The translations under genes were made by a program, and so were the position numbers. From assembly GCA_023461275.1 (NCBI GenBank), contig JAEYMI010000029.1:16298-80297 (forward strand): a stretch of DNA of 64,000 nucleotides, given 5' to 3'. The stretch is from Actinomycetes bacterium (GTDB lineage: Bacteria > Actinomycetota > Actinomycetes > Mycobacteriales > Mycobacteriaceae). The notes beneath the pieces were generated by a model that did no database searches, was not told where the DNA came from, and was given only the letters and a program-made list of their open reading frames with translations. Positions 49,577 through 57,550 of this stretch are shown in pieces. Position 1 is the stretch's first letter. Each line of letters opens with the position of its first letter.

Positions 49577-50480
49577 TCCCCAGGTCGTCGGCGGCCTTGA
49601 TAGCGGCGTCGCCGGTGGGCCAGAGCGCGTCGATGGCTGCGATCGCTGCCGGCCTCGTCGTCGGATTCTGCAGTGCCAAGCCGTTTTCGAACGTGAGGAC
49701 GTTGTAGCCGACGTCGGCGGCGCGCAACATCGGGCCCGTCGCGCGACCGGCGCCGACCACGCGGTCGAGTCCCTCACCGAAGAAGTAGAACCGGAAGGTG
49801 GGGCCAAGGTCGACGCCGTAATCGCGTTTGGTGGCTGTCACTATCGAATCGCCATGTGCGGCAATGCTGTCGACGAGACGGAAGTAGTCGTCGGAATTGC
49901 CGCGGTTGGTCCGCGCATAGGCGACGGCGTAGGCGAGGTCGACGGTGATGTGCGCGTTGTAGCCGAGCATCGCGGCCCGCGTGCCCGACACATCACACTG
50001 TGCCGCGACGTCGAAGTACCGCCGCCAGTGCGGTGCGACCGGTGTACCGGTGAATTCGGCGTGGACCGCGTCGAGGAATCGGTCGAGCAGCGCCAGACTC
50101 AGCCGACGCGCCCACAAGGGGTTCTGCAGGCCGCCGGCCGCGCTCTCCAGCGGCAGCACCGCGGCGCGTTCAGTGGCGGCCAGGCCGACCGCGAACAGCC
50201 CGCGTCGATCGCGGTGCGCGACGAGGATGGCGTTGATCTCCTCGAGCCGTCGAACGTGATCGGTCAGAGCCGGCCAGGCGTCGACGGTGTCGGCTGGGGT
50301 GCCTACCTCGGACAGGGCGGCGATGCGGTTCATGTCAGCTGGGCTCAGCGGTGAGCCGCATGCGGTGGTCGACGGCCGGGTGGGTGCGGCTGTTGCGGTG
50401 CCCGGGAGGAGCACCGAGCCGCAGGTGAGAACCAGCGTGACCATCGCCGTGATCAGTCCTGCTCGAGTCCGCACCAGCAT
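49560..50480 (-). CDS. Secreted DUF5995 family protein
   Basis: A 306-aa protein with a Sec signal peptide (LITAMVTLVLTCGSVLLPGTATAAP, quoted in part; likely cleavage after ATA/TAA around residue 31). The mature part has the DUF5995 features LLDRFLDAVHAEF, WRRYFDVAAQ and GYNAHITVDLAYAVA, the last with a conserved Asn-Ala-His. Function unknown. ATG 50480. It follows the VIT1 transporter gene by 9 nt and may be co-transcribed with it. Confidence 0.8.
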   Translation of the reverse strand: MLVRTRAGLITAMVTLVLTCGSVLLPGTATAAPTRPSTTACGSPLSPADMNRIAALSEVGTPADTVDAWPALTDHVRRLEEINAILVAHRDRRGLFAVGLAATERAAVLPLESAAGGLQNPLWARRLSLALLDRFLDAVHAEFTGTPVAPHWRRYFDVAAQCDVSGTRAAMLGYNAHITVDLAYAVAYARTNRGNSDDYFRLVDSIAAHGDSIVTATKRDYGVDLGPTFRFYFFGEGLDRVVGAGRATGPMLRAADVGYNVLTFENGLALQNPTTRPAAIAAIDALWPTGDAAIKAADDLGITALK

Positions 50481-50489
50481 GGTCGTCGC

Positions 50490-51248
50490 CTACCCCACCA
50501 CATGTCCGGTGGCCAGGCCGATCAGGTAGGTGATCGTCATCGCGAGCGCACCGCCCATGGTGACCCGTAGGATGGCCAACCGGGCGTCGGCCTGACCGAT
50601 CCGCGCGCTGATCCACCCGGTCAGCGCCAGCGCCAGGCACACCACCACGAAGGTCACCGGAATCCGAATGTGCTGCGGCAGAACGAGAATGGCGATCAGT
50701 GGGAGCGCGGCGCCGAGGGTGAAGGACGCCGCAGAAGAGCCGGCAGCATGCCACGGGTTGGTGAGGGTGTCCGGGTCGATACCCAGTTCCACCTCGGCGT
50801 GCGCGGCCAGGGCGTCGTGCTCGGTGAGTTCGGTGGCCACCTGGCGTGCGGTGGACTCCGACAATCCGCGGTCGCGGTAGAGGCCGACGAGCTCGTCGAA
50901 CTCTTCCTCGGGCATGTCGCGCAGTTCGGCGCGTTCCTTGCGGATCAGGGCCCGTTCGGTGTCGCGCTGGGTGCTGACCGAGACGTATTCGCCCAGCGCC
51001 ATCGACACCGCGCCCGCGGCGAGTGCGGCGATTCCGGCGGTGAAGATCGCGCCACGGTCGATCGTCGCCGCCGCTACGCCCACCAGGATGCCCGCCGTCG
51101 ACACGATTCCGTCGTCGGCGCCGAGGACTCCGGCACGTAACCAGTTGAGCGTCTCGCCGACGCCACCGGCGTGTGGCTCGTCGGCGTGGGCGGGCAGATC
51201 GGCGTGATCAGATCCGGCGTCGGCTCCGGGTCCGTTGAACGCTGTCAT
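50490..51248 (-). CDS. VIT1/CCC1 family iron/manganese transporter
   Basis: A 252-aa membrane protein with the family start LNWLRAGVLGADDGIVSTAGILVGVA (quoted in part), AAGAVSMALGEYVSVSTQRDTE (quoted in part), a cytoplasmic Glu-rich metal-binding loop (RKERAELRDMPEEEFDELVGLY, quoted in part) and three further helices. VIT1/CCC1 proteins move Fe2+ or Mn2+ out of the cytosol. I chose ATG 51248; the first 25 residues are variable and His/Asp-rich. Confidence 0.88.
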   Translation of the reverse strand: MTAFNGPGADAGSDHADLPAHADEPHAGGVGETLNWLRAGVLGADDGIVSTAGILVGVAAATIDRGAIFTAGIAALAAGAVSMALGEYVSVSTQRDTERALIRKERAELRDMPEEEFDELVGLYRDRGLSESTARQVATELTEHDALAAHAEVELGIDPDTLTNPWHAAGSSAASFTLGAALPLIAILVLPQHIRIPVTFVVVCLALALTGWISARIGQADARLAILRVTMGGALAMTITYLIGLATGHVVG

Positions 51249-51496
51249 GAACAAAGCAAACCAACGTTCATCGGGGCTGTCCAGCAAGGTTGCACATACT
51301 TATCCGGCTCAATTCAGCACTCCCTGACCGAACGTTCCGTACAGACCTCCTAGGGTGGAGGTGCAGCGGGAACATTTTCTCTCGCCGCACCCAAACCCGT
51401 ACTCGACGTGATACTGGTAACGCCGAGGAACGAGCCGAGTCGACGGCGAGCGAGACCCGCCCGCCCCCGACGGATACTCAAGTCGAGAAGAGGATC

Positions 51497-53734
51497 ATGA
51501 GCGCCGACAAGCCGACCATCATCTACACCCTGACCGACGAGGCGCCGATGTTGGCGACCTACGCCTTCTTGCCCGTCATCCGGGCCTTCGCCGACGCCGC
51601 CGACATCAGCGTCGAGACCACCGACATCTCGGTCGCCGCCCGCGTTCTCGCCGAGTTCCCCGACTATCTGACCGATGAGCAGAAAGTTCCCGACAACCTC
51701 GGTGAGCTGGGAGAACTGACTCAGAAGCCGGACACCAACATCATCAAGCTGCCCAACATCAGCGCGTCGGTGCCGCAGCTGGTCGCCACGGTCAAGGAGC
51801 TTCAGGCCAAGGGTTACGCCATCCCCGACTTCCCCGGCACCCCGAAGACCGACGAGGAGAAGGCCATCCGCGAGCGCTACACCAAGTGCTTGGGCAGTGC
51901 GGTCAATCCGGTCCTGCGCGAGGGCAATTCGGATCGTCGCGCCCCCAACGCGGTGAAGGCTTACGCGCGCAAGCATCCGCACAGCATGGGCAAGTGGTCG
52001 ATGGCCTCGCGCACCCACGTCGCGCACATGACCGAGGGTGATTTCTACCACGGCGAGAAGTCGATGACCGTCGACGGCGACCGTGAGGTCAAGATGGAGC
52101 TGATCACCAAGAGCGGCGAGACCAAGGTGCTCAAGCCTAAGGTCGCGCTCACCGACGGCGACGTCATCGACTCGATGTTCATGTCCAAGACGGCCCTCAT
52201 CAAGTTCTACGAGGACCAGATGCAGGACGCGTACGAGACCGGCGTGATGTTCTCGCTGCACGTCAAGGCCACCATGATGCGTGTCTCGCATCCCATCGTG
52301 TTCGGTCACGCGGTACGCACCTTCTACAAGGACGCGTTCGCCAAGCATCAGGCGACGTTCGACGAACTCGGCGTCAATGTGAACAACGGTCTGGCCGACC
52401 TCTACTCCAAGATCGAATCGCTGCCGGCCTCCAAGCGTGAGCAGATCATCGACGACCTGCACAAGTGTCACGAGACGCGACCGGAACTGGCCATGGTCGA
52501 CTCGGCGCGCGGCATCTCGAACTTCCACTCGCCGTCGGACGTCATCGTCGACGCGTCGATGCCCGCGATGATCCGCGCCGGCGGCAAGATGTACGGCGCC
52601 GACGGCCGCACCAAGGACACCAAGGCGGTCAACCCGGAGTCGACCTTCGCGCGGATCTACCAGGAGATGGTCAACTTCTGTAAGACCAACGGCGCCTTCG
52701 ACCCGACGACCATGGGGACGGTGCCCAACGTCGGTCTGATGGCGCAGAAGGCCGAGGAATACGGCTCGCACGACAAGACTTTTGAGATCGAGGAACCCGG
52801 CACCGCCAACATCGTCGACTTGGCGACCGGGGAGGTGCTGCTCACCCAGGAGGTTGAGGAGGGTGACATCTGGCGTATGTGCATCGTCAAGGATGCGCCG
52901 ATTCAGGACTGGGTCAAGCTCGCCGTGACCCGCGCCCGCGATTCCGGTATGCCGGTGGTGTTCTGGCTCGATCCGTACCGCCCGCATGAGAACGAGCTGA
53001 TCAAGAAGGTTCACAAGTACCTGCCCGAGCACGACACCGAGGGCCTCGACATCCAGATCATGTCGCAGGTGCGCGCCATCCGGTACACGATGGAACGTCT
53101 GATCCGCGGACTGGACACCATCTCCGCGACCGGCAACATCCTGCGTGACTACCTGACCGACCTGTTCCCGATCCTCGAACTGGGCACCAGCGCCAAGATG
53201 CTCTCGATCGTGCCGCTGATGGCCGGCGGTGGGCTGTATGAGACCGGCGCGGGCGGATCGGCACCCAAGCACGTTAAGCAGCTCGTCGAAGAGAATCACC
53301 TGCGTTGGGATTCGCTCGGTGAATTCCTTGCTCTCGCAGTCAGTTTGGAAGATCTCGGCAAGAAGTTCGACGACAAGCGCGCCACCATCCTGGCCAAGGC
53401 GCTCGACGCCGCGACCGGCAAGCTGCTGGAGAACGACAAGGGACCGTCGCGCTCGACCGGCGAACTCGACAACCGCGGCAGCCAGTTCTACCTCGCCATG
53501 TACTGGGCGCAGGAACTGGCCGAGCAGACCGAGGATCCGGAACTGGCCAAGCGGTTCACCTCGCTCGCCGAGGCGTTGACCAAGAATGAGGAGGCCATCG
53601 TCGCCGAGCTCAACGAGGTCCAGGGCAACGAGGTCGACCTCGGTGGCTACTACTTCCCGGACCCGGACAAGCTCTCCTCGGTGATGCGTCCGAGCAAGAC
53701 GTTCAACGACGCGTTGGCGTCGGCTCGGGACTGA
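51497..53734 (+). CDS. icd: NADP-dependent isocitrate dehydrogenase, monomeric type
   Basis: A 745-aa enzyme, the size of monomeric IDH. It starts IIYTLTDEAPMLATYAFLPV and contains LREGNSDRRAPNAVKAYARKHPH and SHPIVFGHAVRTFYKD (quoted in part), all typical. It oxidises isocitrate to 2-oxoglutarate with NADP, so it supplies NADPH and the carbon skeleton for glutamate. I chose ATG 51497 because AGAAGAGG lies upstream; the longer open frame lacks family resemblance. The 248 nt before it hold a small palindrome ACCTCC-TAGGGT-GGAGGT near 51346-51363. Two large hairpins follow. Confidence 0.95.
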   Translation: MSADKPTIIYTLTDEAPMLATYAFLPVIRAFADAADISVETTDISVAARVLAEFPDYLTDEQKVPDNLGELGELTQKPDTNIIKLPNISASVPQLVATVKELQAKGYAIPDFPGTPKTDEEKAIRERYTKCLGSAVNPVLREGNSDRRAPNAVKAYARKHPHSMGKWSMASRTHVAHMTEGDFYHGEKSMTVDGDREVKMELITKSGETKVLKPKVALTDGDVIDSMFMSKTALIKFYEDQMQDAYETGVMFSLHVKATMMRVSHPIVFGHAVRTFYKDAFAKHQATFDELGVNVNNGLADLYSKIESLPASKREQIIDDLHKCHETRPELAMVDSARGISNFHSPSDVIVDASMPAMIRAGGKMYGADGRTKDTKAVNPESTFARIYQEMVNFCKTNGAFDPTTMGTVPNVGLMAQKAEEYGSHDKTFEIEEPGTANIVDLATGEVLLTQEVEEGDIWRMCIVKDAPIQDWVKLAVTRARDSGMPVVFWLDPYRPHENELIKKVHKYLPEHDTEGLDIQIMSQVRAIRYTMERLIRGLDTISATGNILRDYLTDLFPILELGTSAKMLSIVPLMAGGGLYETGAGGSAPKHVKQLVEENHLRWDSLGEFLALAVSLEDLGKKFDDKRATILAKALDAATGKLLENDKGPSRSTGELDNRGSQFYLAMYWAQELAEQTEDPELAKRFTSLAEALTKNEEAIVAELNEVQGNEVDLGGYYFPDPDKLSSVMRPSKTFNDALASARD

Positions 53735-53742
53735 GTTCTGTC

Positions 53743-53814
53743 GGTTCTTCCGCGTCGAACTGGGCGTTCCGCACCTTGCTGGTGGCGGAACTCCGGGTTC
53801 GACGCGGAAGAACC
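53743..53814. terminator. Nested hairpin after icd
   Basis: GGTTCTTCCGCGTCGAAC (53743-53760) pairs with GTTCGACGCGGAAGAACC (53797-53814) over 18 perfect bp. Inside, GTTCCGC (53766-53772) pairs with GCGGAAC (53785-53791). A probable terminator between convergent genes. Confidence 0.75.
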
Positions 53815-53821
53815 CTTCGCG

Positions 53822-53834
53822 GATCTCGATACGG
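53822..53834. repeat. Dispersed GATCTCGATACGG element
   Basis: A copy of the TCTCGATACG motif seen at 45030-45039, here between two hairpins at the icd/quinone-oxidoreductase boundary. Confidence 0.5.
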
Positions 53835-53876
53835 CTCCTCGCTGTGCTGGCGTGCCTATTCGATCAGCGTGATCTG

Positions 53877-53953
53877 GTGACACAGCCTCGGTGGCAGAGC
53901 GCGGTCGCGGCGACTATTGGGTCGGTGTTGCTCAGGCACCGAGGCTGTGTCAC
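53877..53953. terminator. Second long inverted repeat, at the end of the quinone oxidoreductase gene
   Basis: GTGACACAGCCTCGGTG (53877-53893) pairs with CACCGAGGCTGTGTCAC (53937-53953) over 17 perfect bp with a 43-nt loop. It ends 9 nt from the stop of the minus-strand gene, so it probably terminates that gene. Confidence 0.7.
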
Positions 53954-53962
53954 GGCGCGTAC

Positions 53963-54925
53963 TTAGTTGACCAGCAGGACCTTGCCGACGGACTCGCTCG
54001 AGTCGAGTAGTTCCTGACCGCGGGCGGCGTCGGCCATCGGCAGGCGCGCCGAGATCACCGGTGCCACTTGACCGTTGGCGACGAGCGGCCACTCGTCGGC
54101 GGTGACGGCCGCGACGATCTCGGCCTTGGAGCCGGGTCCGGTGAGGGGCCGATTGCGAACATTGGTGCCGATCACCTTGACGCGCTTGCCGATCAGCGCT
54201 CCGATGTTGAGTTCGGCTGTCACCCCGCCCTGCATCCCGATGATGACCAGTCGGCCACCAGGTGCCAGCGCAGAGATGTTGGGCGCCAGGTACTTTGCGC
54301 CCATGATGTCGAGGATGACGTCGACGCTGTTGGCGAGTTCGGTGGCGAAATCACGCTCACGGTAGTTGATCACGACGTCGGCGCCGAGCTCGCGGCACCG
54401 CTGCGCTTTGTGTTCGGAGCCGACGGTGACCACGACGCGCGCGCCGATCGCCTTGGCGACCTGGATCGCGTGCGTGCCGATCCCGCTGCCGCCGCCGTGG
54501 ATCAGAATGGTATCGCCCGCCTTGAGGCCGGCTTCGAGGATGAGATTCGACCACACCGTCGACGCCGCTTCCGGTAACGCGGCCGCGTCGACGAGTGACA
54601 CTCCGTCGGGCACCGGAAGTAGTTGTGTCGCAGGAACAACCGCGTACTCGGCGTAACCGCCGCCGGCGATCAGAGCGCACACCTCGTCACCCGGTTGCCA
54701 GTCGGTCACGCCGTCGCCGACCGATTCGACGGTGCCCGACACCTCCATGCCGAGCGTGTCGGTAATACCGGCCGGCGGCGGGTAGAGGCCGGCGCGCTGC
54801 AGGATGTCGGCGCGGTTGATGCCGGCCGCGGCGACCTTCACCAGGACCTCTCCGGGCGCAGGCGGCGGGGTGTCGATGGTGTCGAGCCGGAGGTTCTTGT
54901 CGTCGTCGATGACGATGGCGCGCAT
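53963..54925 (-). CDS. NAD(P)H:quinone oxidoreductase, zinc-free medium-chain type (PIG3-like)
   Basis: A 320-aa enzyme: GroES-like domain (PPPAPGEVLVKVAAAGINRAD, quoted in part; GMEVSGTVESVG) and Rossmann domain with ILIHGGGSGIGTHAIQVAKAIGARV (quoted in part). No zinc-binding Cys cluster. It would reduce quinones or small enones with NADPH. ATG 54925. A single minus-strand gene, ending at a large hairpin. Confidence 0.9.
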   Translation of the reverse strand: MRAIVIDDDKNLRLDTIDTPPPAPGEVLVKVAAAGINRADILQRAGLYPPPAGITDTLGMEVSGTVESVGDGVTDWQPGDEVCALIAGGGYAEYAVVPATQLLPVPDGVSLVDAAALPEAASTVWSNLILEAGLKAGDTILIHGGGSGIGTHAIQVAKAIGARVVVTVGSEHKAQRCRELGADVVINYRERDFATELANSVDVILDIMGAKYLAPNISALAPGGRLVIIGMQGGVTAELNIGALIGKRVKVIGTNVRNRPLTGPGSKAEIVAAVTADEWPLVANGQVAPVISARLPMADAARGQELLDSSESVGKVLLVN

Positions 54926-55006
54926 GGGTTCTCCTTGAGTGTTGGACGTTCGGTCTGCCGGCGGCCGAAATGTGCCGACAGATCAGTGCGGCCTGGAATG
55001 TCCAGG

Positions 55007-55981
55007 CTAGTGCGTGTCGCCGACGCCAGGGACGGACACCGGAACGGGCATGTGCAGAGCGAGCTGCCCGTTGGTGACCACCTCGAAGTGCACGACGCGA
55101 CCGGGATCGAGTGAACGGAGGTCGTCGGACATCCGCCCCTCGCCGATCTGCAGGTTGAGTCCGCGCGGGAAAACCTTTGCGCCGGAGGCCAATACGTTGG
55201 TCTGGCTCAGCGTCGAGAGCCACGCCGTGGTCATCGGCTCTGCGGTGTCCATGGAGGTGTACGACGTGAGGGTCGAGACGCGTTCTCCGGTCTGATGTGT
55301 CGTTTGACGCGGGGTCGGCGCCGACAAGGCGAGGTCGGTGGTGCCGGCGTCGTTGAGGACCCGTGCGGTGGTGCGGCGGTCATCGATGTCGACGTCGATC
55401 TCGGTGACCCACTTGGGAAATCCGTAGCCGTCGTGGCCGCGGACCTGCGCAATGTCGGTGCTGACCGGAAGCGCCAGGACATGAGAGTGCAGGTGGTTGT
55501 CGGCAAGGCCGGTGGTGAGATCGATGATGCTCGGGCCCTTGTGCCGGGCCGGGCGCACGACGGTGGCGACAGCGGCCTCGGTGTAGAAGTCGATGTCGCA
55601 GACGTCGTACCGGAAGAACATCACCGACACCAGGCCGCGCCCGGGAGCGATCTCGAGCGGTCTCAGCTCACGCGGCAGCCGCGCCCGGATGGCCTTTGAG
55701 GGCGCGGTCATCACCAGTCGTGCGGTGGAGATCCGATAGTAGAAGTTGGGTGTCATGGTCGGTCCGATCGACGACTCGACCCGCGTCTTCGGAAGATGCC
55801 GGAAGAAGTCGACGCCGGTCACGCGCGGATCGCGGGCCATCTCATCGAGGTCGGTGTTCATCCGATAGCGATCGAACAGGCCGCCTCGGGGCACCGTGAC
55901 CACCCGGTCGCCGAGCTCCACGTCGACGGTGGTGGGTGTGGCTGCGATGGTGTCATGCGATGGGGCGTCAGATGTGGTCAT
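55007..55981 (-). CDS. Acetoacetate decarboxylase family protein
   Basis: A 324-aa protein whose central part resembles acetoacetate decarboxylase, with GHDGYGFPKW carrying Lys190 at the place of the Schiff-base Lys. The N-terminal about 80 residues are an extension. It may decarboxylate or otherwise act on a keto acid. ATG 55981. A 17-bp TetR-type operator lies 20 nt upstream, and two more copies lie on the other side of the tetR gene, so the neighbouring TetR probably controls it. Family members of this size often do other chemistry, so the substrate is open. Confidence 0.75.
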   Translation of the reverse strand: MTTSDAPSHDTIAATPTTVDVELGDRVVTVPRGGLFDRYRMNTDLDEMARDPRVTGVDFFRHLPKTRVESSIGPTMTPNFYYRISTARLVMTAPSKAIRARLPRELRPLEIAPGRGLVSVMFFRYDVCDIDFYTEAAVATVVRPARHKGPSIIDLTTGLADNHLHSHVLALPVSTDIAQVRGHDGYGFPKWVTEIDVDIDDRRTTARVLNDAGTTDLALSAPTPRQTTHQTGERVSTLTSYTSMDTAEPMTTAWLSTLSQTNVLASGAKVFPRGLNLQIGEGRMSDDLRSLDPGRVVHFEVVTNGQLALHMPVPVSVPGVGDTH

Positions 55982-56000
55982 AAGATGTCCTTGGCCGATA

Positions 56001-56017
56001 TGTTAGCGGTGCTTACT
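56001..56017. promoter_or_regulatory. TetR operator, copy 1
   Basis: TGTTAGCGGTGCTTACT, a near-palindrome (GTTAGC/GCTTAC arms), between the tetR gene and the acetoacetate-decarboxylase-like gene. Same pattern as copies 2 and 3. Confidence 0.75.
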
Positions 56018-56101
56018 CCGACGATGCTAGGCCCCTCGTGTAAGCAGTGTCAACATGATGGCGCAACGCGGTGTCCCCAGGTGTACCGGCGCGGGACTGA
56101 C

Positions 56102-56668
56102 TCAGGGCAGTACGGCGGACACCGCCGCGCGGACGCGGGCTTCGACGTCGGAATTCGACGACGCGTCGAACTTGCCATCGAGGTGTAGGAAGGCCAGGCC
56201 GTGAACCAGGGCCCAGGTGGCGGTCGCCGCCGATTGCGGGTCGACGTCCGGCATCGCCTTGGCGACAACGGATTCCAGATATGCACTGATCGCTGCGGCG
56301 GCTGCTGTGCGATCGGTGCTCGTCGGGTCGCAGGGCTCGGCGAACATCGCGCGAAACAGCCCTGGCCGGTCCAGGGCGAAGCGGACGTACGTGACCGCCA
56401 GGTCCATCAGGTCGTCGCGTGTGTGCGGATCGGAGTGGGTGTCGATGAGTGCCTGGGTGAGTTCCCGATAGCCGACTGCCGCCACCGCGGAGACCAGCGC
56501 TTCGCGATCTGTGAAGTGGCGGTAGGGCGCCGCGGTGGAGACGCCTGCGCGACGCGCGGCCGCCCGCAGTGACAGTCCGGCACCGCCGTCCTCCTCGAGC
56601 AATTCCGTCGCGGCACGCACCAGGGCGGAGGCGAGATCGCCGTGGTGATACGACTTCGGGGAGGTCAT
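56102..56668 (-). CDS. TetR family regulator (WHG-type C-terminal domain)
   Basis: A 188-aa protein: it starts SPKSYHHGDLASALVRAA, typical of this TetR subgroup, with HTH LSLRAAARRAGVSTAAPYRHFTDREAL (quoted in part) and a C-terminal effector domain ending in WALVHGLAFLHLDGKF. ATG 56668. Three matching 17-bp sites lie around it, one before the downstream gene and two between it and the divergent DJ-1 gene, so it most likely controls both flanking genes and itself. Confidence 0.88.
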   Translation of the reverse strand: MTSPKSYHHGDLASALVRAATELLEEDGGAGLSLRAAARRAGVSTAAPYRHFTDREALVSAVAAVGYRELTQALIDTHSDPHTRDDLMDLAVTYVRFALDRPGLFRAMFAEPCDPTSTDRTAAAAAISAYLESVVAKAMPDVDPQSAATATWALVHGLAFLHLDGKFDASSNSDVEARVRAAVSAVLP

Positions 56669-56685
56669 GGATACAACCTAGCGGG

Positions 56686-56702
56686 TGTTGACGCTGCTTA
56701 CT
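56686..56702. promoter_or_regulatory. TetR operator, copy 2
   Basis: TGTTGACGCTGCTTACT. Its centre is 27 bp from copy 3. It lies 18 nt from the tetR start codon. Confidence 0.7.
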
Positions 56703-56712
56703 TGCCCGGCTA

Positions 56713-56729
56713 TGTTAGCACTGCATACT
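56713..56729. promoter_or_regulatory. TetR operator, copy 3
   Basis: TGTTAGCACTGCATACT, 34 nt upstream of the DJ-1/PfpI gene. Confidence 0.75.
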
Positions 56730-56762
56730 CGCAACTGCATGCACGCAACGGGGAGAGGTTCC

Positions 56763-57470
56763 ATGACCAAGGTTCTGTACGTGATCACCGCGGCCGACCG
56801 CTGGACGCTCAACGACGGCACCGTCCACCCGTCCGGCTACTGGGCCGAGGAGGTCGCCGTTCCGCACCGCATCTTCACCGAGCAGGGGTGGGAGATCACC
56901 GTCGCCACACCAGGCGGAAAGGCGCCGACGCTCGATCAGCTGAGCCTCGGCATCGCCGGCGGCATGCCGTGGAAGCGCAACGACATCAAGAAGTACCTGG
57001 ACAGCATTTCCGACGTACTCGACCATCCGGTGCCACTCGACGCGATAGATCCCGACGACTTCGACGTCGTGTTCTATCCCGGCGGACATGGACCGATGGA
57101 AGACCTTGCCTACGATTCGGTTTCGGGTGCGCTGCTCACCAAGAGGCTCGCGTCGGGCGGGCCGCTGGCGTTGCTCTGCCATGCGCCGGCGGCGATCGCG
57201 GCGGCCGTGAAGCCCGACGGCGCCAACGCCTTCGCCGGGCGCAGGATGACCGGCTTGTCCAATCGCGAGGAGCTGCTCAACAGCTTTGCGCGCAAGGCGC
57301 CGTGGCTGCTGGAGGACAAGCTCAAGGAGGTCGGCGTGGACTACTCCAAGGGGCTGATCCCGCTGCTCCCACATGTCGTCGTCGACGGAAATCTCTACAC
57401 CGGGCAGAATCCCGGGTCGTCGGAAAAGCTGGCGAATCGTATTGTCGCCGACGTGAATCGCCGCGGTTAG
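56763..57470 (+). CDS. DJ-1/PfpI family protein (type 1 glutamine amidotransferase-like)
   Basis: A 235-aa protein of the DJ-1/Hsp31-like group: YWAEEVAVPHRIF with an acidic residue for the triad, DVVFYPGGHGPMEDL, and the nucleophile elbow LALLCHAPAAI with Cys139. Such proteins act as glyoxalase III, chaperones or deglycase-type enzymes. ATG 56763 has GGGGAGA upstream. It is divergent from tetR, with two operators between them, so it is probably induced together with the decarboxylase-like gene, perhaps by a reactive carbonyl (inference). Confidence 0.85.
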   Translation: MTKVLYVITAADRWTLNDGTVHPSGYWAEEVAVPHRIFTEQGWEITVATPGGKAPTLDQLSLGIAGGMPWKRNDIKKYLDSISDVLDHPVPLDAIDPDDFDVVFYPGGHGPMEDLAYDSVSGALLTKRLASGGPLALLCHAPAAIAAAVKPDGANAFAGRRMTGLSNREELLNSFARKAPWLLEDKLKEVGVDYSKGLIPLLPHVVVDGNLYTGQNPGSSEKLANRIVADVNRRG

Positions 57471-57550
57471 AGGCGCGGTCTGCCAACCCCACCCGCGAAC
57501 CTGCGCGCTTCCGGGTGCGATGTGGGGGGTGTTCGGGGCAGACTGATCGG

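Noticed and set aside
51350..53299. 649-codon open frame on the minus strand opposite icd
   Set aside because: Exact antisense of a strongly conserved gene in high-GC DNA; the translation is His/Asp/Val/Arg-rich and resembles no protein.
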